A DNA stretch of 64,000 nucleotides from Gordonia liuliyuniae (lineage in GTDB: Bacteria; Actinomycetota; Actinomycetes; Mycobacteriales; Mycobacteriaceae): positions 1 to 64,000 of the forward strand of contig NZ_JAKKOT010000008.1 of NCBI RefSeq assembly GCF_021739025.1, read 5' to 3'. Of this stretch, positions 8,033 through 16,918 are shown piece by piece (within the stretch, counting starts at the first letter, position 1; each line of letters begins with the position of its first letter). Under the pieces are notes generated by a model. That model made no database searches, was not told the origin of the DNA, and was given only the letters and a program-made list of their open reading frames with translations. Both the position numbers and the translations under genes were made by a program.

Positions 8033-8512
8033 TCAGGCGGGGTCGCAGATGACGACCGGGATGGTTCGCTCCGTCCAGGCCGCGTAGGTGTCGAAATCCG
8101 CATAGAGTTCGACGAGGCTCGGCCACAGCTTGGTCCGCTCGGCATCGTCCGCGATCCGGGCCGCGTAGTCTCCCTCGTCCGAATCGATCTGGATCCTCAC
8201 CGACGGGTCGGCCTTCAGATTGTGGTACCAGGCGGGATTCGCAGGCAGGCCGCCCTGCGACGCGACGAGCACGATGGACTCGCCGTGTCGCAGGTACAGC
8301 AGCGGAACGGTGCGCGCCTCGCCGGACTTGCGTCCAGTGGTCGTCAAGAGGCAGACCGGCACGGGTTTGCGCATGGCTGCACCGACCCTCCACCGGTTGC
8401 CCAGGCGTCCGCCGGTCAGTCGATACAGCCTCGTGTTCAGCCGCGACCCGTACTTGATGACTCGCCCGACGGCCGACGAATCGAGTTGCGACGGCCGGTT
8501 GTTCGGATCCAT
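8033..8512 (-). CDS. Deazaflavin (F420)-dependent nitroreductase family protein, Ddn/Rv3547-like
   Basis: A 159-residue split-barrel protein of the F420-binding nitroreductase family. Signatures are LLTTTGRKSGEARTVPLLYLRHG (the typical GRKSG F420-phosphate loop), ASQGGxPxNPAWYHNL and a C-terminal RTIPVVICDP. The M. tuberculosis neighbour of fadA5 is Ddn (Rv3547), a quinone reductase that also activates nitroimidazole prodrugs. The same position here, 4 bases after fadA5, supports orthology and cotranscription. Whether it has a steroid substrate is unknown. Confidence 0.88.
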   Translation of the reverse strand: MDPNNRPSQLDSSAVGRVIKYGSRLNTRLYRLTGGRLGNRWRVGAAMRKPVPVCLLTTTGRKSGEARTVPLLYLRHGESIVLVASQGGLPANPAWYHNLKADPSVRIQIDSDEGDYAARIADDAERTKLWPSLVELYADFDTYAAWTERTIPVVICDPA

Positions 8513-8516
8513 CGGG

Positions 8517-9731
<1,215 letters not shown>

Positions 9732-9772
9732 TCACGTCTATCCAGTGTGGCAGAGTGTGATCTACGACAAAT

Positions 9773-9786
9773 TGTAACGGGTTCTC
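9773..9786. promoter_or_regulatory. Second KstR-type site, upstream of cyp125
   Basis: TGTAACGGGTTCTC contains the AACnnGTT core with a good left arm (TnnAAC) and a mismatch at the last base. It lies 43 bases before the cyp125 GTG and 43 bases from the fadA5 site, so each divergent gene may have its own operator. Confidence 0.55.
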
Positions 9787-9828
9787 GTTTTGAGACGAAG
9801 CCCGCGACCTTTGAAATGAGGTGATGAC

Positions 9829-11115
9829 GTGACCCAAGCGCAGAGCGTTGAGGCAGGTGCGTCGCAGGAATCTGCGGGCAGTTGCCCGTTCATGCATCAG
9901 GAGGGCTGGGATTTCACGAGCCCAGACCTGTTGGTGCATGGAATCCCGATGAAGGAGTTCGCCGAACTCCGCAAGACCGCTCCTGTCTGGTGGAACGCAC
10001 AGCTCCCCGGCAAGGGTGGCGGCTTCCATGACGGCGGCTACTGGGTGGTGTCGAAGCTCGACGACATCCGTGAGATCTCGAAGAACGCCGACGACTGGTC
10101 GGCGAACGAGAACGGCGTCATCATGCGGTTCGAAGACGACATGAACCAGGAGCAGCTCGACGTCACCAAGGCGCTCCTGATCAACCACGATCCGCCGGAG
10201 CACACGCGTATGCGCAAGATCGTCTCGCGGGCGTTCACCCCGAAGGCGGTCCACGCTCTGGAGGAGAAGCTCGACGAGGCGGCACGCCGCATCGTCTCCG
10301 AGGCCGCCGCAGCGGGCAAGGGCGACTTCGTCGAACAGGTCGCCGTCGACCTGCCTCTGCTCGCGATCGCCGACCTGCTCGGCGTCCCCGAGGAGGATCG
10401 CGCCAAACTGTTCCACTGGTCCAACGCGATGATGAACTACGACGACCCGGACTTCGAGCCGGACCCGCTGACCGCCAACATGGAGATCCTCGGCTATGGG
10501 TACAACATCGCCGAACAGCGTCGTAAGTGCCCGGCCGACGACATCATCACCACGCTCACCGAAGCCGACATCGACGGCCAGGCCCTTGACGAGACCGAGT
10601 TCGGGTTCTTCTTCATCCTGCTAACCGTCGCGGGCAACGAGACCACCCGGAACGCGATCTCGCACGGCATGAACGCCTTCCTCGACAACCCCGACCAGTG
10701 GGAACTGTTCAAGAAGGAGCGGCCTGCAACGGCCGTCGACGAGATCGTCCGCTGGGCGACTCCCGTCAACTGCTTCCAGCGGACCGCCAAGCGAGACACC
10801 ACTATCGGCGGCGTCGAGATCAAGCAGGGGCAGCGGGTCGGCATGTTCTACGGCTCAGCCAACTACGACGAAGACATCTTCGACGACCCGTACTCGTTCA
10901 ACATCATGCGCGACCCCAACCCGCACGTCGGATTCGGCGGAAACGGCACGCACTTCTGCATCGGCGCCAACCTGGCCCGCATGGAGATCAATCTGATGTT
11001 CAACGCCATTGCGGACCTCGTGCCGGACATCACCAAGCTGGGCGCCCCCGACCGTCTCCGCCACGGCTGGATCAACGGCATCAAGGAACTTCAGGTCGAC
11101 TACGGAACGAAGTGA
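9829..11115 (+). CDS. cyp125: CYP125, steroid C26 (C27) monooxygenase
   Basis: A 428-residue soluble cytochrome P450. Motifs are the I-helix AGNETTR, the K-helix ExxR in DEIVRW and the haem loop FGGNGTHFCIGANLARME with the thiolate Cys377. CYP125 (Rv3545c) oxidises the terminal methyl of the cholesterol or cholestenone side chain through alcohol and aldehyde to the 26-oic acid. That acid is then activated by FadD enzymes for beta-oxidation. The GTG start follows GAGGTGAT at proper spacing. It is likely cotranscribed with the following isomerase-like gene, 6 bases downstream. A KstR-type site lies upstream. Confidence 0.94.
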   Translation: MTQAQSVEAGASQESAGSCPFMHQEGWDFTSPDLLVHGIPMKEFAELRKTAPVWWNAQLPGKGGGFHDGGYWVVSKLDDIREISKNADDWSANENGVIMRFEDDMNQEQLDVTKALLINHDPPEHTRMRKIVSRAFTPKAVHALEEKLDEAARRIVSEAAAAGKGDFVEQVAVDLPLLAIADLLGVPEEDRAKLFHWSNAMMNYDDPDFEPDPLTANMEILGYGYNIAEQRRKCPADDIITTLTEADIDGQALDETEFGFFFILLTVAGNETTRNAISHGMNAFLDNPDQWELFKKERPATAVDEIVRWATPVNCFQRTAKRDTTIGGVEIKQGQRVGMFYGSANYDEDIFDDPYSFNIMRDPNPHVGFGGNGTHFCIGANLARMEINLMFNAIADLVPDITKLGAPDRLRHGWINGIKELQVDYGTK

Positions 11116-11121
11116 GGGACG

Positions 11122-11565
11122 ATGGCTGACGAGGTACCGTCGTATCTCGACCTCGACCGGGAGAATCATCCGGCAGTACTCGCCGGACGGCGTTCCCGCG
11201 ACGCTGTGCAAGCGCGCGACAAACAAGCGTGGCTCGCCAACTTCGCTGCCGACGCCGTAGTCGAAGACCCGGTCGGTCCATCGATGTTCGACGAAGAGGG
11301 TGTCGGACACCGCGGAGCCGAAGGGCTGTCCGCATTCTGGGACAAGACCATCGGTACCACGGAGAAGCTCGACTTCGTGTTCGACAAAGAGATCATCTGC
11401 GGCAACGAAGTGGCGTATGTGGGCAAGATCGTCACCCACATCGCAGGGCACATCTCCGAAGCGAACGGGGTCTTCACGTACAAGGCCGACAGCAACGGCG
11501 ACCTGGTGGCGTTGCGGGCATTCTGGGAGGTCGGGGAGACGGTGGCATCTCTCCGCCCCGCGTGA
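11122..11565 (+). CDS. Ketosteroid isomerase-like protein (SnoaL/NTF2 fold)
   Basis: A 147-residue cone-fold protein. FAADAVVEDPVGP near residues 40-52 matches the DATVEDPFG segment of bacterial delta5-3-ketosteroid isomerase, including the Asp that acts as its general base. Later segments (HRGAEGLSAFW and ALRAFWEVGE) also line up with that enzyme. The second catalytic Asp is not obvious: the matching strand reads EANGVFTYKAD. Its place 6 bases after cyp125 points to a steroid role, plausibly delta5-to-delta4 isomerisation of 3-ketosteroids. Another SnoaL-type activity cannot be excluded. Confidence 0.8.
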   Translation: MADEVPSYLDLDRENHPAVLAGRRSRDAVQARDKQAWLANFAADAVVEDPVGPSMFDEEGVGHRGAEGLSAFWDKTIGTTEKLDFVFDKEIICGNEVAYVGKIVTHIAGHISEANGVFTYKADSNGDLVALRAFWEVGETVASLRPA

Positions 11566-11575
11566 GATCCGCTCT

Positions 11576-11622
11576 ACGACAACGAGCCCGGCGACCTTCC
11601 AGGTCGCCGGGCTCGTTGTCGT
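11576..11622. terminator. Bidirectional terminator after the cyp125 operon
   Basis: A perfect 22-bp stem starting ACGACAACGAGCCCGG with loop TCC, between convergent genes. It is one of the strongest hairpins in the window. Confidence 0.8.
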
Positions 11623-11626
11623 TGGT

Positions 11627-12046
11627 CTACTTCTTGAAGCGTTTGGCGACGTGAGAGTCGACAGAGGCCACGCCCTGGTCGGCGATGGCGATGGCGATCA
11701 AGCCCGCGATGAGGGCGAGGGGGAGTTCGTAGCCGCCGTCAGACGCCCAGAATCCGGCATCGATGTGGGCGATGAAGATCGCTCCGATCATGTCGAAGAT
11801 CAACAGCAGCGCGACGAGCGGGACGGCGATGCCCGCGATCAAGGCGATACCGCCCGCGAACTCGAGGATCGCGGCGACCCAGGCCGACAGGGTCGGAGCC
11901 GGAGCGCCCATCATCTCGAAGCCCGCGGACGTCGCGTCCATGCCGTTGACGAACAACTTCTGGCAGCCGTGCGCGAGAAAGATGATGCCGAGAATGATGC
12001 GGGCGACGGTCGTCGACAAGCCCTGCGCGTGCTTGAGCGGGTTCAT
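11627..12046 (-). CDS. DoxX-family membrane protein
   Basis: A 139-residue protein with four predicted membrane segments: about 15-33 (ARIILGIIFLAHGCQKLF), 55-72 (WVAAILEFAGGIALIAG), 74-95 and 106-124. It has the DoxX/DoxD hallmark N-terminal HGCQK. DoxX proteins sit in the cytoplasmic membrane; in mycobacteria one works with superoxide dismutase and thiol oxidation, but this paralogue's role is unknown. AGGAG precedes the ATG. It is divergent from an HxlR regulator across a palindrome, so regulation by that protein, perhaps in response to redox or aldehyde stress, is likely. Confidence 0.85.
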   Translation of the reverse strand: MNPLKHAQGLSTTVARIILGIIFLAHGCQKLFVNGMDATSAGFEMMGAPAPTLSAWVAAILEFAGGIALIAGIAVPLVALLLIFDMIGAIFIAHIDAGFWASDGGYELPLALIAGLIAIAIADQGVASVDSHVAKRFKK

Positions 12047-12111
12047 GTGCGGCTCCTGGAGGATGGGCGTTCGGCGTAGAACGCTCGGGTGAACGGACTA
12101 CATGATCGAAC

Positions 12112-12130
12112 CACTTACCTTTCGTAAGTG
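12112..12130. promoter_or_regulatory. Palindrome CACTTAC-N5-GTAAGTG, probable HxlR operator
   Basis: A perfect 7-bp inverted repeat separated by CTTTC lies between doxX and the HxlR gene, 13 bases before the likely -10 of the regulator. HxlR-type repressors usually bind such palindromes in divergent promoters. The binding itself is inferred. Confidence 0.6.
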
Positions 12131-12142
12131 CAAGCGGGGGCG

Positions 12143-12148
12143 TACATT
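12143..12148 (+). promoter_or_regulatory. -10 element TACATT of the HxlR gene (leaderless)
   Basis: TACATT ends 6 bases before the GTG at 12155, the spacing that places the transcription start on the start codon. No ribosome site is present. Confidence 0.5.
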
Positions 12149-12154
12149 GATGCT

Positions 12155-12499
12155 GTGTCCGAATCCTCCGTGCTGCCCTACGACGTGTTCGCCAAGAAGT
12201 GCCCGTCGCGGCAGGTCTTCGAGCACGTCACCGGCAAGTGGGGCGCGCTCGTGCTCGGAACGCTCGGCACCGGCCCGCAGCGTTTCGGCGAGATCCGGGC
12301 GCAGGTCGAGGGCATCAGCGACCGAATGCTCACCCAGACCCTGCGCACTCTGTGCGACGACGGACTCGCCGTGCGGGCCACGGCGTCGCCCGCACACCCC
12401 GTCTACCAACTGACCGACGCGGGGCAAGTCGTCGCCGACGCCGTTCGGACGCTGATCGTCGCGGTAGAAGCCGCGATGACCAGCGGTGCGGGCGCCTAG
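12155..12499 (+). CDS. HxlR-family transcriptional regulator
   Basis: A 114-residue winged-helix protein. CPSRQVFEHVTGKWGALVLGTLGTGPQRFGEIRAQ, then ISDRMLTQTLRTLCDDGLAVR and HPVYQLTDAG, is the standard HxlR domain, with the conserved early cysteine (Cys14) that senses electrophiles or oxidants in some relatives. It probably represses itself and doxX through the intervening palindrome. The GTG at 12155 is chosen because the protein then begins with SESSVLPYDVFAKKCP, the normal family N-terminus, and fits the leaderless promoter. Confidence 0.88.
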   Translation: MSESSVLPYDVFAKKCPSRQVFEHVTGKWGALVLGTLGTGPQRFGEIRAQVEGISDRMLTQTLRTLCDDGLAVRATASPAHPVYQLTDAGQVVADAVRTLIVAVEAAMTSGAGA

Positions 12500-12500
12500 A

Positions 12501-12530
12501 AGCCCAGACGAGAAGAGCCCAGACGAGAAG
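12501..12530. repeat. Two tandem 15-bp copies after the HxlR gene
   Basis: AGCCCAGACGAGAAG occurs twice in direct succession, starting 2 bases after the regulator's stop and ending in the following terminator stem. The copies are identical, which suggests a recent slippage event. Confidence 0.7.
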
Positions 12531-12562
12531 AGCGGAGGCGAGACCAGGTCTGCGCTCCGCTC
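12530..12562. terminator. Terminator between HxlR and ltp4
   Basis: GAGCGGAG pairs with CTCCGCTC and an inner AGACC pairs with GGTCT, giving an almost continuous hairpin between convergent genes. It is followed by TCCTCGT. Confidence 0.6.
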
Positions 12563-12580
12563 TCCTCGTATGAAGGGGCC

Positions 12581-13750
12581 TTACGGCTTGTCGGACCCCA
12601 CGACCCACATCGAGAAGTACTGCGAACCGCCACCGTAGGCGTGGCCGAACGCCTTGCGGGCGTCCGGGACCTGGTGGTCTCCAGCCTTGCCCATCACCTG
12701 GATCGCGGCCTCGGCGCAGCGAATCATGCCAGAGGCGCCGATCGGGTTGGACGAGAGCACGCCGCCGGAGGCATTGACCGGCAGCTTGCCGCCGATCGCG
12801 GTCTCGCCTGCCTCGGTGAGCTTCCAGCCCTCGTATTCGGGCATGAAGCCGAGGTTCTCCAGCCACATCGGCTCGAACCAGGAGAACGGGACGTAGATTT
12901 CGGCGGTGTCGATCTCCTCGAGCGGATTCGTGATGCCTGCGGCCTTCCAGAGTGCCGCGGACGCGTCGCGACCTGCCTCCGGACTCACAACGTTGCGGTG
13001 CGAGTACGAGAGCGGTTCGGTGCGCATCGCCGTCGCATGAATCCACGCGACCGGGCGGCCGTCGGCGACGGCGTCGTCGGCCGCGGCCTCGTCGCCGATC
13101 ACGACTGCGCAGGCCCCGTCCGACGACGGACACGTCTCGTCGAACCGGATCGGATCCCACAGCATCTGCGAGGCGAGGACCTTGTCGACGGTGATGTCGG
13201 GCTGCTGCAAGTGCGCCAACGGGTTGCGTGAGCCGTTGAGACGATCCTTGGTAGCGACCATCGCGCCGATGTGGTCCGGCGCCTGCGAGTTGTTGATGTA
13301 TGCGCGGACGTGTGGAGCGAAGAATCCACCCGCGCCCGCTCCGACCGGCATCGTGAACGGAACCGGGATCGACAGCGCCCACATGGCGTTCGACTCGGAC
13401 TGCTTCTCCCACGACAGCGCCAACACTCGTCGGTGCACGCCGCTGGTGACCAGCGATGACCCGACGACGGCTGTGGACGCGCCGACCGATCCGGCGGTGT
13501 GCACGCGGATGAGTCGCTTCCCGACGGCTCCGATCGCCTCGGCCATCGCGAGTTCGGGCATCATCGACCCCTCGAACAGGTCGGGAGCCTTGCCGATGAC
13601 GATCGCGTCGATGTCGTCCAGACTGACTTGTGCGTCGTCGAGCGCCCGGTCGATCGCTTCGCGGCACATCCCGGCCATCGTGACGTCGTGTCGTTTGGCG
13701 ACGTACTTCGTCTGCCCCGTGCCCAGCACGGCGGCGCGATTGCGGCCCAT
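12581..13750 (-). CDS. ltp4: Ltp4-like thiolase/lipid-transfer (SCP-x type aldolase) protein
   Basis: A 389-residue thiolase-superfamily protein of the SCP-x/lipid-transfer type (VLGTGQTKYVAKR at the N-terminus, NASGGVLSSNPIGASGMIR and KAFGHAYGGGSQYFSMWV near the C-terminus). Ltp3 and Ltp4 of Rhodococcus rhodochrous are reported to be needed for degrading C-24-branched sterol side chains, where they act as carbon-carbon lyases. M. tuberculosis Rv3522 has the same neighbours. The ATG overlaps the ltp3 stop as TGATG, so the two are translationally coupled. Likely partners are Ltp3 and the DUF35 protein encoded upstream in the same operon. Confidence 0.88.
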   Translation of the reverse strand: MGRNRAAVLGTGQTKYVAKRHDVTMAGMCREAIDRALDDAQVSLDDIDAIVIGKAPDLFEGSMMPELAMAEAIGAVGKRLIRVHTAGSVGASTAVVGSSLVTSGVHRRVLALSWEKQSESNAMWALSIPVPFTMPVGAGAGGFFAPHVRAYINNSQAPDHIGAMVATKDRLNGSRNPLAHLQQPDITVDKVLASQMLWDPIRFDETCPSSDGACAVVIGDEAAADDAVADGRPVAWIHATAMRTEPLSYSHRNVVSPEAGRDASAALWKAAGITNPLEEIDTAEIYVPFSWFEPMWLENLGFMPEYEGWKLTEAGETAIGGKLPVNASGGVLSSNPIGASGMIRCAEAAIQVMGKAGDHQVPDARKAFGHAYGGGSQYFSMWVVGSDKP

Positions 13751-14787
13751 CAGTTCTCGCCTTCCAATGTGAGCACCATGTTCTGTTGCAGCAGTGGCCC
13801 GCTCGTCGCGTGCGCCAGCGCTGTGCGCGCCTGCCCGGTGAGGATCGAGTGCGCGGCGTAGCCGATGCGCTGCAGTCCTGCGGAGAACAGTGCGTGGCCG
13901 CCCATCACTCCGCCGGACGGGTTGATCTGCGTGTCCTCGCCGATGCCGAGTTCGCGGCGCACGATCAGCTCCTGATGCGTGTACGGCGCGTGGATCTCGG
14001 CGACGTCGACGTTGCGGTCGCGGTCGCCGAATGCGGTGTCTGCCGCCAGCTTCGTGGACGGGGACCGAGTCAGGTCGCGCGAGCCGAAGTTGGGGGTGTC
14101 GATGCGGTGATCCCACCCGGTGACCCACGCGGGATTCTCGACGAGCTCACGTGCGCGTTCCTCGCTGGCGAGGACGACTGCGGCTCCGGCGTCGGCGTAC
14201 GGGGCGATGTCGCTCTGGCGCAGCGGATCACGGACGTAGTCGGCGGCCAGTAGATCGTCGACCGACGACCCGCCCGCGCGTGCCGCGACGGCGGCCATGT
14301 CCGCTTCGGTCCATGCACCGGAGTCGATCCCGGCGCGGGCTTGGAGGCCGGCGAGCGACGGCGCGTCCGGCCAGAGGGGCGCCACCGTGTACGGGTCGGT
14401 CTGGAGCGCGAGGACCTGGTCCATGTCGCCTGCGGACGACTTGCCGAAACCGTAGGCGAGCGCGATGTCGACCTCGCCGGTCGCGATCTTGACCCAGGCC
14501 TCGTACAGGGCCCACGCCGCGTCCATCTCGACGTGCGACTCGTGGATCGGGGGGACTGCGCCGATGGCGTCGATCGCCGAGATGAACGAGAACGCTCGTC
14601 CGGCGAGATAATCGGACGACCCGCTGCACCAGAAATCGACGTCGGTGCGGGTGAGGCCGAGGTCGGCGTACACCTTCTGGAAGCAGGGGATCAGCATCTC
14701 GACGCCGTTTGTGGTGCCGGTGCTTTCGGGGACGTTCGCGCTGTGGGCGAACCCGACCACGGCGATCCGCGGAAGACTCGTGCTCAT
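13750..14787 (-). CDS. ltp3: Ltp3-like thiolase/lipid-transfer (SCP-x type aldolase) protein
   Basis: A 345-residue SCP-x-type thiolase-fold protein (IAVVGFAHSANVPESTG at the start, FWCSGSSDYL around residue 52, INPSGGVMGGHALFSAGLQRIG near the end). It corresponds by order to M. tuberculosis Rv3523 and to Rhodococcus Ltp3, a putative carbon-carbon lyase for branched sterol side chains. The ATG at 14787 follows GAGAGGAG; the longer open frame upstream overlaps the DUF35 gene and is rejected. It sits 20 bases downstream of the DUF35 gene, in the operon DUF35-ltp3-ltp4. Confidence 0.88.
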   Translation of the reverse strand: MSTSLPRIAVVGFAHSANVPESTGTTNGVEMLIPCFQKVYADLGLTRTDVDFWCSGSSDYLAGRAFSFISAIDAIGAVPPIHESHVEMDAAWALYEAWVKIATGEVDIALAYGFGKSSAGDMDQVLALQTDPYTVAPLWPDAPSLAGLQARAGIDSGAWTEADMAAVAARAGGSSVDDLLAADYVRDPLRQSDIAPYADAGAAVVLASEERARELVENPAWVTGWDHRIDTPNFGSRDLTRSPSTKLAADTAFGDRDRNVDVAEIHAPYTHQELIVRRELGIGEDTQINPSGGVMGGHALFSAGLQRIGYAAHSILTGQARTALAHATSGPLLQQNMVLTLEGEN

Positions 14788-14807
14788 GTGTCGACTCCTC
14801 TCTCTGG

Positions 14808-15821
14808 TCACAGGTGGTTTCGGTACGACTCGAAGTCGGCGTCGGCCTCGCCGCTCGGAGCGAAATGGCTGACGTTGCGCAGGGTGTGGTCCCATTCGGC
14901 TTCCGGCCGCCAGACCGCCTTGACGCGCATGCCCATTCGAACGTCCTCGGCGGGGGTGTCGAGGATCAGATGCAGGAACGGGATGTCGGAGCCGTCGAGG
15001 AGGATGTAGGCGGCGACGTACGGGGGTTTGATCTGCTGCCCGAGGAATGGCACGTTGACGATGCAGAACGTCGTGATGGTGCCGGTGTCGGCGAGTTCGA
15101 CGCGCTCGACCGTTCGCGAACCGTCGGCGGGGCTCACGACGCGCGGCGGGAAGTAGACTTCGCCGGTCTCGACCCGGCCGCCGTACAGCTTGCCCGCCTT
15201 GAGTCCCTCCAAGTACCAGGACTCGTTCTCGGTGGCGACGTGCACGACGGTCATGCCGATCGGGGTGGTGATGACGACGTTGCCTGTCTCGTCGGCGATC
15301 GACTCCCCGTCGGCCGGGGACGCCGCGACGGGGGTGTCGCCGAGCGCGAAGTGATCGATGTCGTCGATCCGTCCGGTGCGGACCTCGCGCCAGACGGCGT
15401 GTACCCGGGCGCCGGTGCTCACCTGGTCGGGGGAGTCGGCCGCGACCGCGTGCAGCATCGCGGTGTCGGCGCCGTCGAGGCGGACCAACGCCCATGCGAA
15501 CGGTTCGTCGAGTGGTTGGGTCTGGGCCGGATGCGGCTGCCACGACCAGGTCTCGATCGTGCCGACCGACGCGACCTCGACGATGTCGGTCGTGGCGGCG
15601 CCGGTGGTCGGGTCGTACTCGGCGGGTGGCACCGTCACCCGGCCGTCGGATCCGCGGCTGCCGACGATGCGGCCGTCGCGCAACGCGAGGGCGAACTGGG
15701 ACAGCACGGGGCCGAGGGACCGCGTGTAGTCGAAGGAATTGGTCAGGTCCGCGGAGAGGATTGGCGACTCCGGAACGGGCACCGACACTTCGGGGCTCGA
15801 ATGTTGGGCACTAATAGTCAC
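14808..15821 (-). CDS. Double DUF35/OB-fold protein, Rv3521-like aldolase partner
   Basis: A 337-residue protein with two OB-fold (DUF35, ChsH2/acyl-CoA-associated) repeats, about residues 75-165 and 225-330. Each holds an ExWSWQPH or TFCIVNVPFL-type strand followed by AWALVRLDGAD / AAYILLDGSD. In the related Ltp2 system a DUF35 domain is required for the retro-aldol enzyme to fold and act, so this protein is the natural partner of Ltp3/Ltp4. The zinc-ribbon cysteines common in DUF35 proteins are absent here. The GTG start lies 8 bases from a perfect KstR operator shared with the divergent LLM gene. Confidence 0.85.
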   Translation of the reverse strand: MTISAQHSSPEVSVPVPESPILSADLTNSFDYTRSLGPVLSQFALALRDGRIVGSRGSDGRVTVPPAEYDPTTGAATTDIVEVASVGTIETWSWQPHPAQTQPLDEPFAWALVRLDGADTAMLHAVAADSPDQVSTGARVHAVWREVRTGRIDDIDHFALGDTPVAASPADGESIADETGNVVITTPIGMTVVHVATENESWYLEGLKAGKLYGGRVETGEVYFPPRVVSPADGSRTVERVELADTGTITTFCIVNVPFLGQQIKPPYVAAYILLDGSDIPFLHLILDTPAEDVRMGMRVKAVWRPEAEWDHTLRNVSHFAPSGEADADFESYRNHL

Positions 15822-15829
15822 CCATCAAA

Positions 15830-15843
15830 TAGAACACGTTCTA
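15830..15843. promoter_or_regulatory. KstR operator between the DUF35-ltp operon and the LLM gene
   Basis: TAGAACACGTTCTA is an exact match to TnnAACnnGTTnnA. On the plus strand it overlaps TAGTAT (15842-15847), a likely -10 hexamer for the LLM gene. On the minus strand it lies 8 bases before the DUF35 start, so both directions should be repressed. Confidence 0.87.
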
Positions 15844-15879
15844 GTATTGACGGCAAGGGTTCTGACGAAAGGTGCGCGA

Positions 15880-16914
15880 ATGAGACTCGGACTACAGCTC
15901 GGCTATTGGGGAGCCGGTCCCATCGAGAACGCTGCCGAACTCGTGGTCGCAGCCGAGCGTGCGGGCTTCGACTCCGTGTTCACTGCGGAGTCGTGGGGCT
16001 CGGACTGCTACACCCCGCTGGCCTGGTGGGGTTCACAGACTTCGCGTGTGCGGCTCGGCACCGCGGTGGCCCAACTGTCGGCGCGGCCTCCGACGTCGTT
16101 GGCGATGGCCGCGTTGACGATCGACCACCTCTCCGGCGGACGCCATGTGATCGGCCTCGGCGTCTCGGGTCCGCAGGTGGTCGAAGGCTGGTACGGCCAG
16201 CCCTTTGGGAAGCCCCTCGCCCGCACGCGCGAGTACGTTCGCGTAGTGCGTGAGGTTCTGGCCCGGGAAGCGCCGGTGACCAGTGACGGGCCGCATTATC
16301 GGCTCCCGCTCGTCGGCGGGGACGGCGTCACCGGTCTGGGCAAGGCGTTGAAGCCGATCACGCACCCGCTGCGCGCCGACATCCCGATCTGGTTGGGCGC
16401 CGAGGGGCCGCGCAACGTCGCGCAGACCGCCGAGATCGCCGACGGGTGGCTCGCAGTCTTCTACACGCCGCGTCTGGCCGACATGTTCAACGGCTGGCTC
16501 GACGAAGGGTTCGCGCGGGCGGGCGCTCGCCGGAGGAGGGGAGACTTCGAGATCGCCGCCAACGCGCAGTGCGTCATCACCGACGACGTCCCGGCCGCCA
16601 TCGAACGGTACCGGCCGTCGACCGCGCTGTACGTCGGCGGCATGGGTGCGGCGGAGAAGAACTTCCACGCAGATCTATACCGCCGCATGGGATACGGCGA
16701 TGTCGTCGACGAGGTCGGTCGTCTGTTCCGATCCGGCCGGAAGGCCGAGGCGGTGGCCGCGGTGCCCGACGAGATGGTCCGCGAGACCATGCTCGTCGGC
16801 ACCCGGGAGGAGGTCCGAGACCAGATTCGCGTGTGGGAGGCCGCAGGCGTCACGACCCTGATGGTCACCGCCCGGGACGTGGACACGATCGGCGAGCTGG
16901 CCTTGCTCGTCTGA
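15880..16914 (+). CDS. LLM-class F420-dependent oxidoreductase, Rv3520c-like
   Basis: A 344-residue luciferase-like monooxygenase-fold protein (MRLGLQLGYWGAGPIENAAELV...FDSVFTAESWGSD, then TAVAQLSARPPTSLAMAALTIDHLSGGRHVIGLGVSGPQVVEGWYG). Such enzymes use coenzyme F420 or FMN for hydride transfer. M. tuberculosis Rv3520c is a KstR-regulon member next to Rv3521-Rv3523, the same context. The substrate is unknown; reduction or oxidation of a sterol side-chain intermediate is a reasonable guess. AAAGGTG precedes the ATG. The start is downstream of the operator. Confidence 0.88.
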   Translation: MRLGLQLGYWGAGPIENAAELVVAAERAGFDSVFTAESWGSDCYTPLAWWGSQTSRVRLGTAVAQLSARPPTSLAMAALTIDHLSGGRHVIGLGVSGPQVVEGWYGQPFGKPLARTREYVRVVREVLAREAPVTSDGPHYRLPLVGGDGVTGLGKALKPITHPLRADIPIWLGAEGPRNVAQTAEIADGWLAVFYTPRLADMFNGWLDEGFARAGARRRRGDFEIAANAQCVITDDVPAAIERYRPSTALYVGGMGAAEKNFHADLYRRMGYGDVVDEVGRLFRSGRKAEAVAAVPDEMVRETMLVGTREEVRDQIRVWEAAGVTTLMVTARDVDTIGELALLV

Positions 16915-16918
16915 CCCG

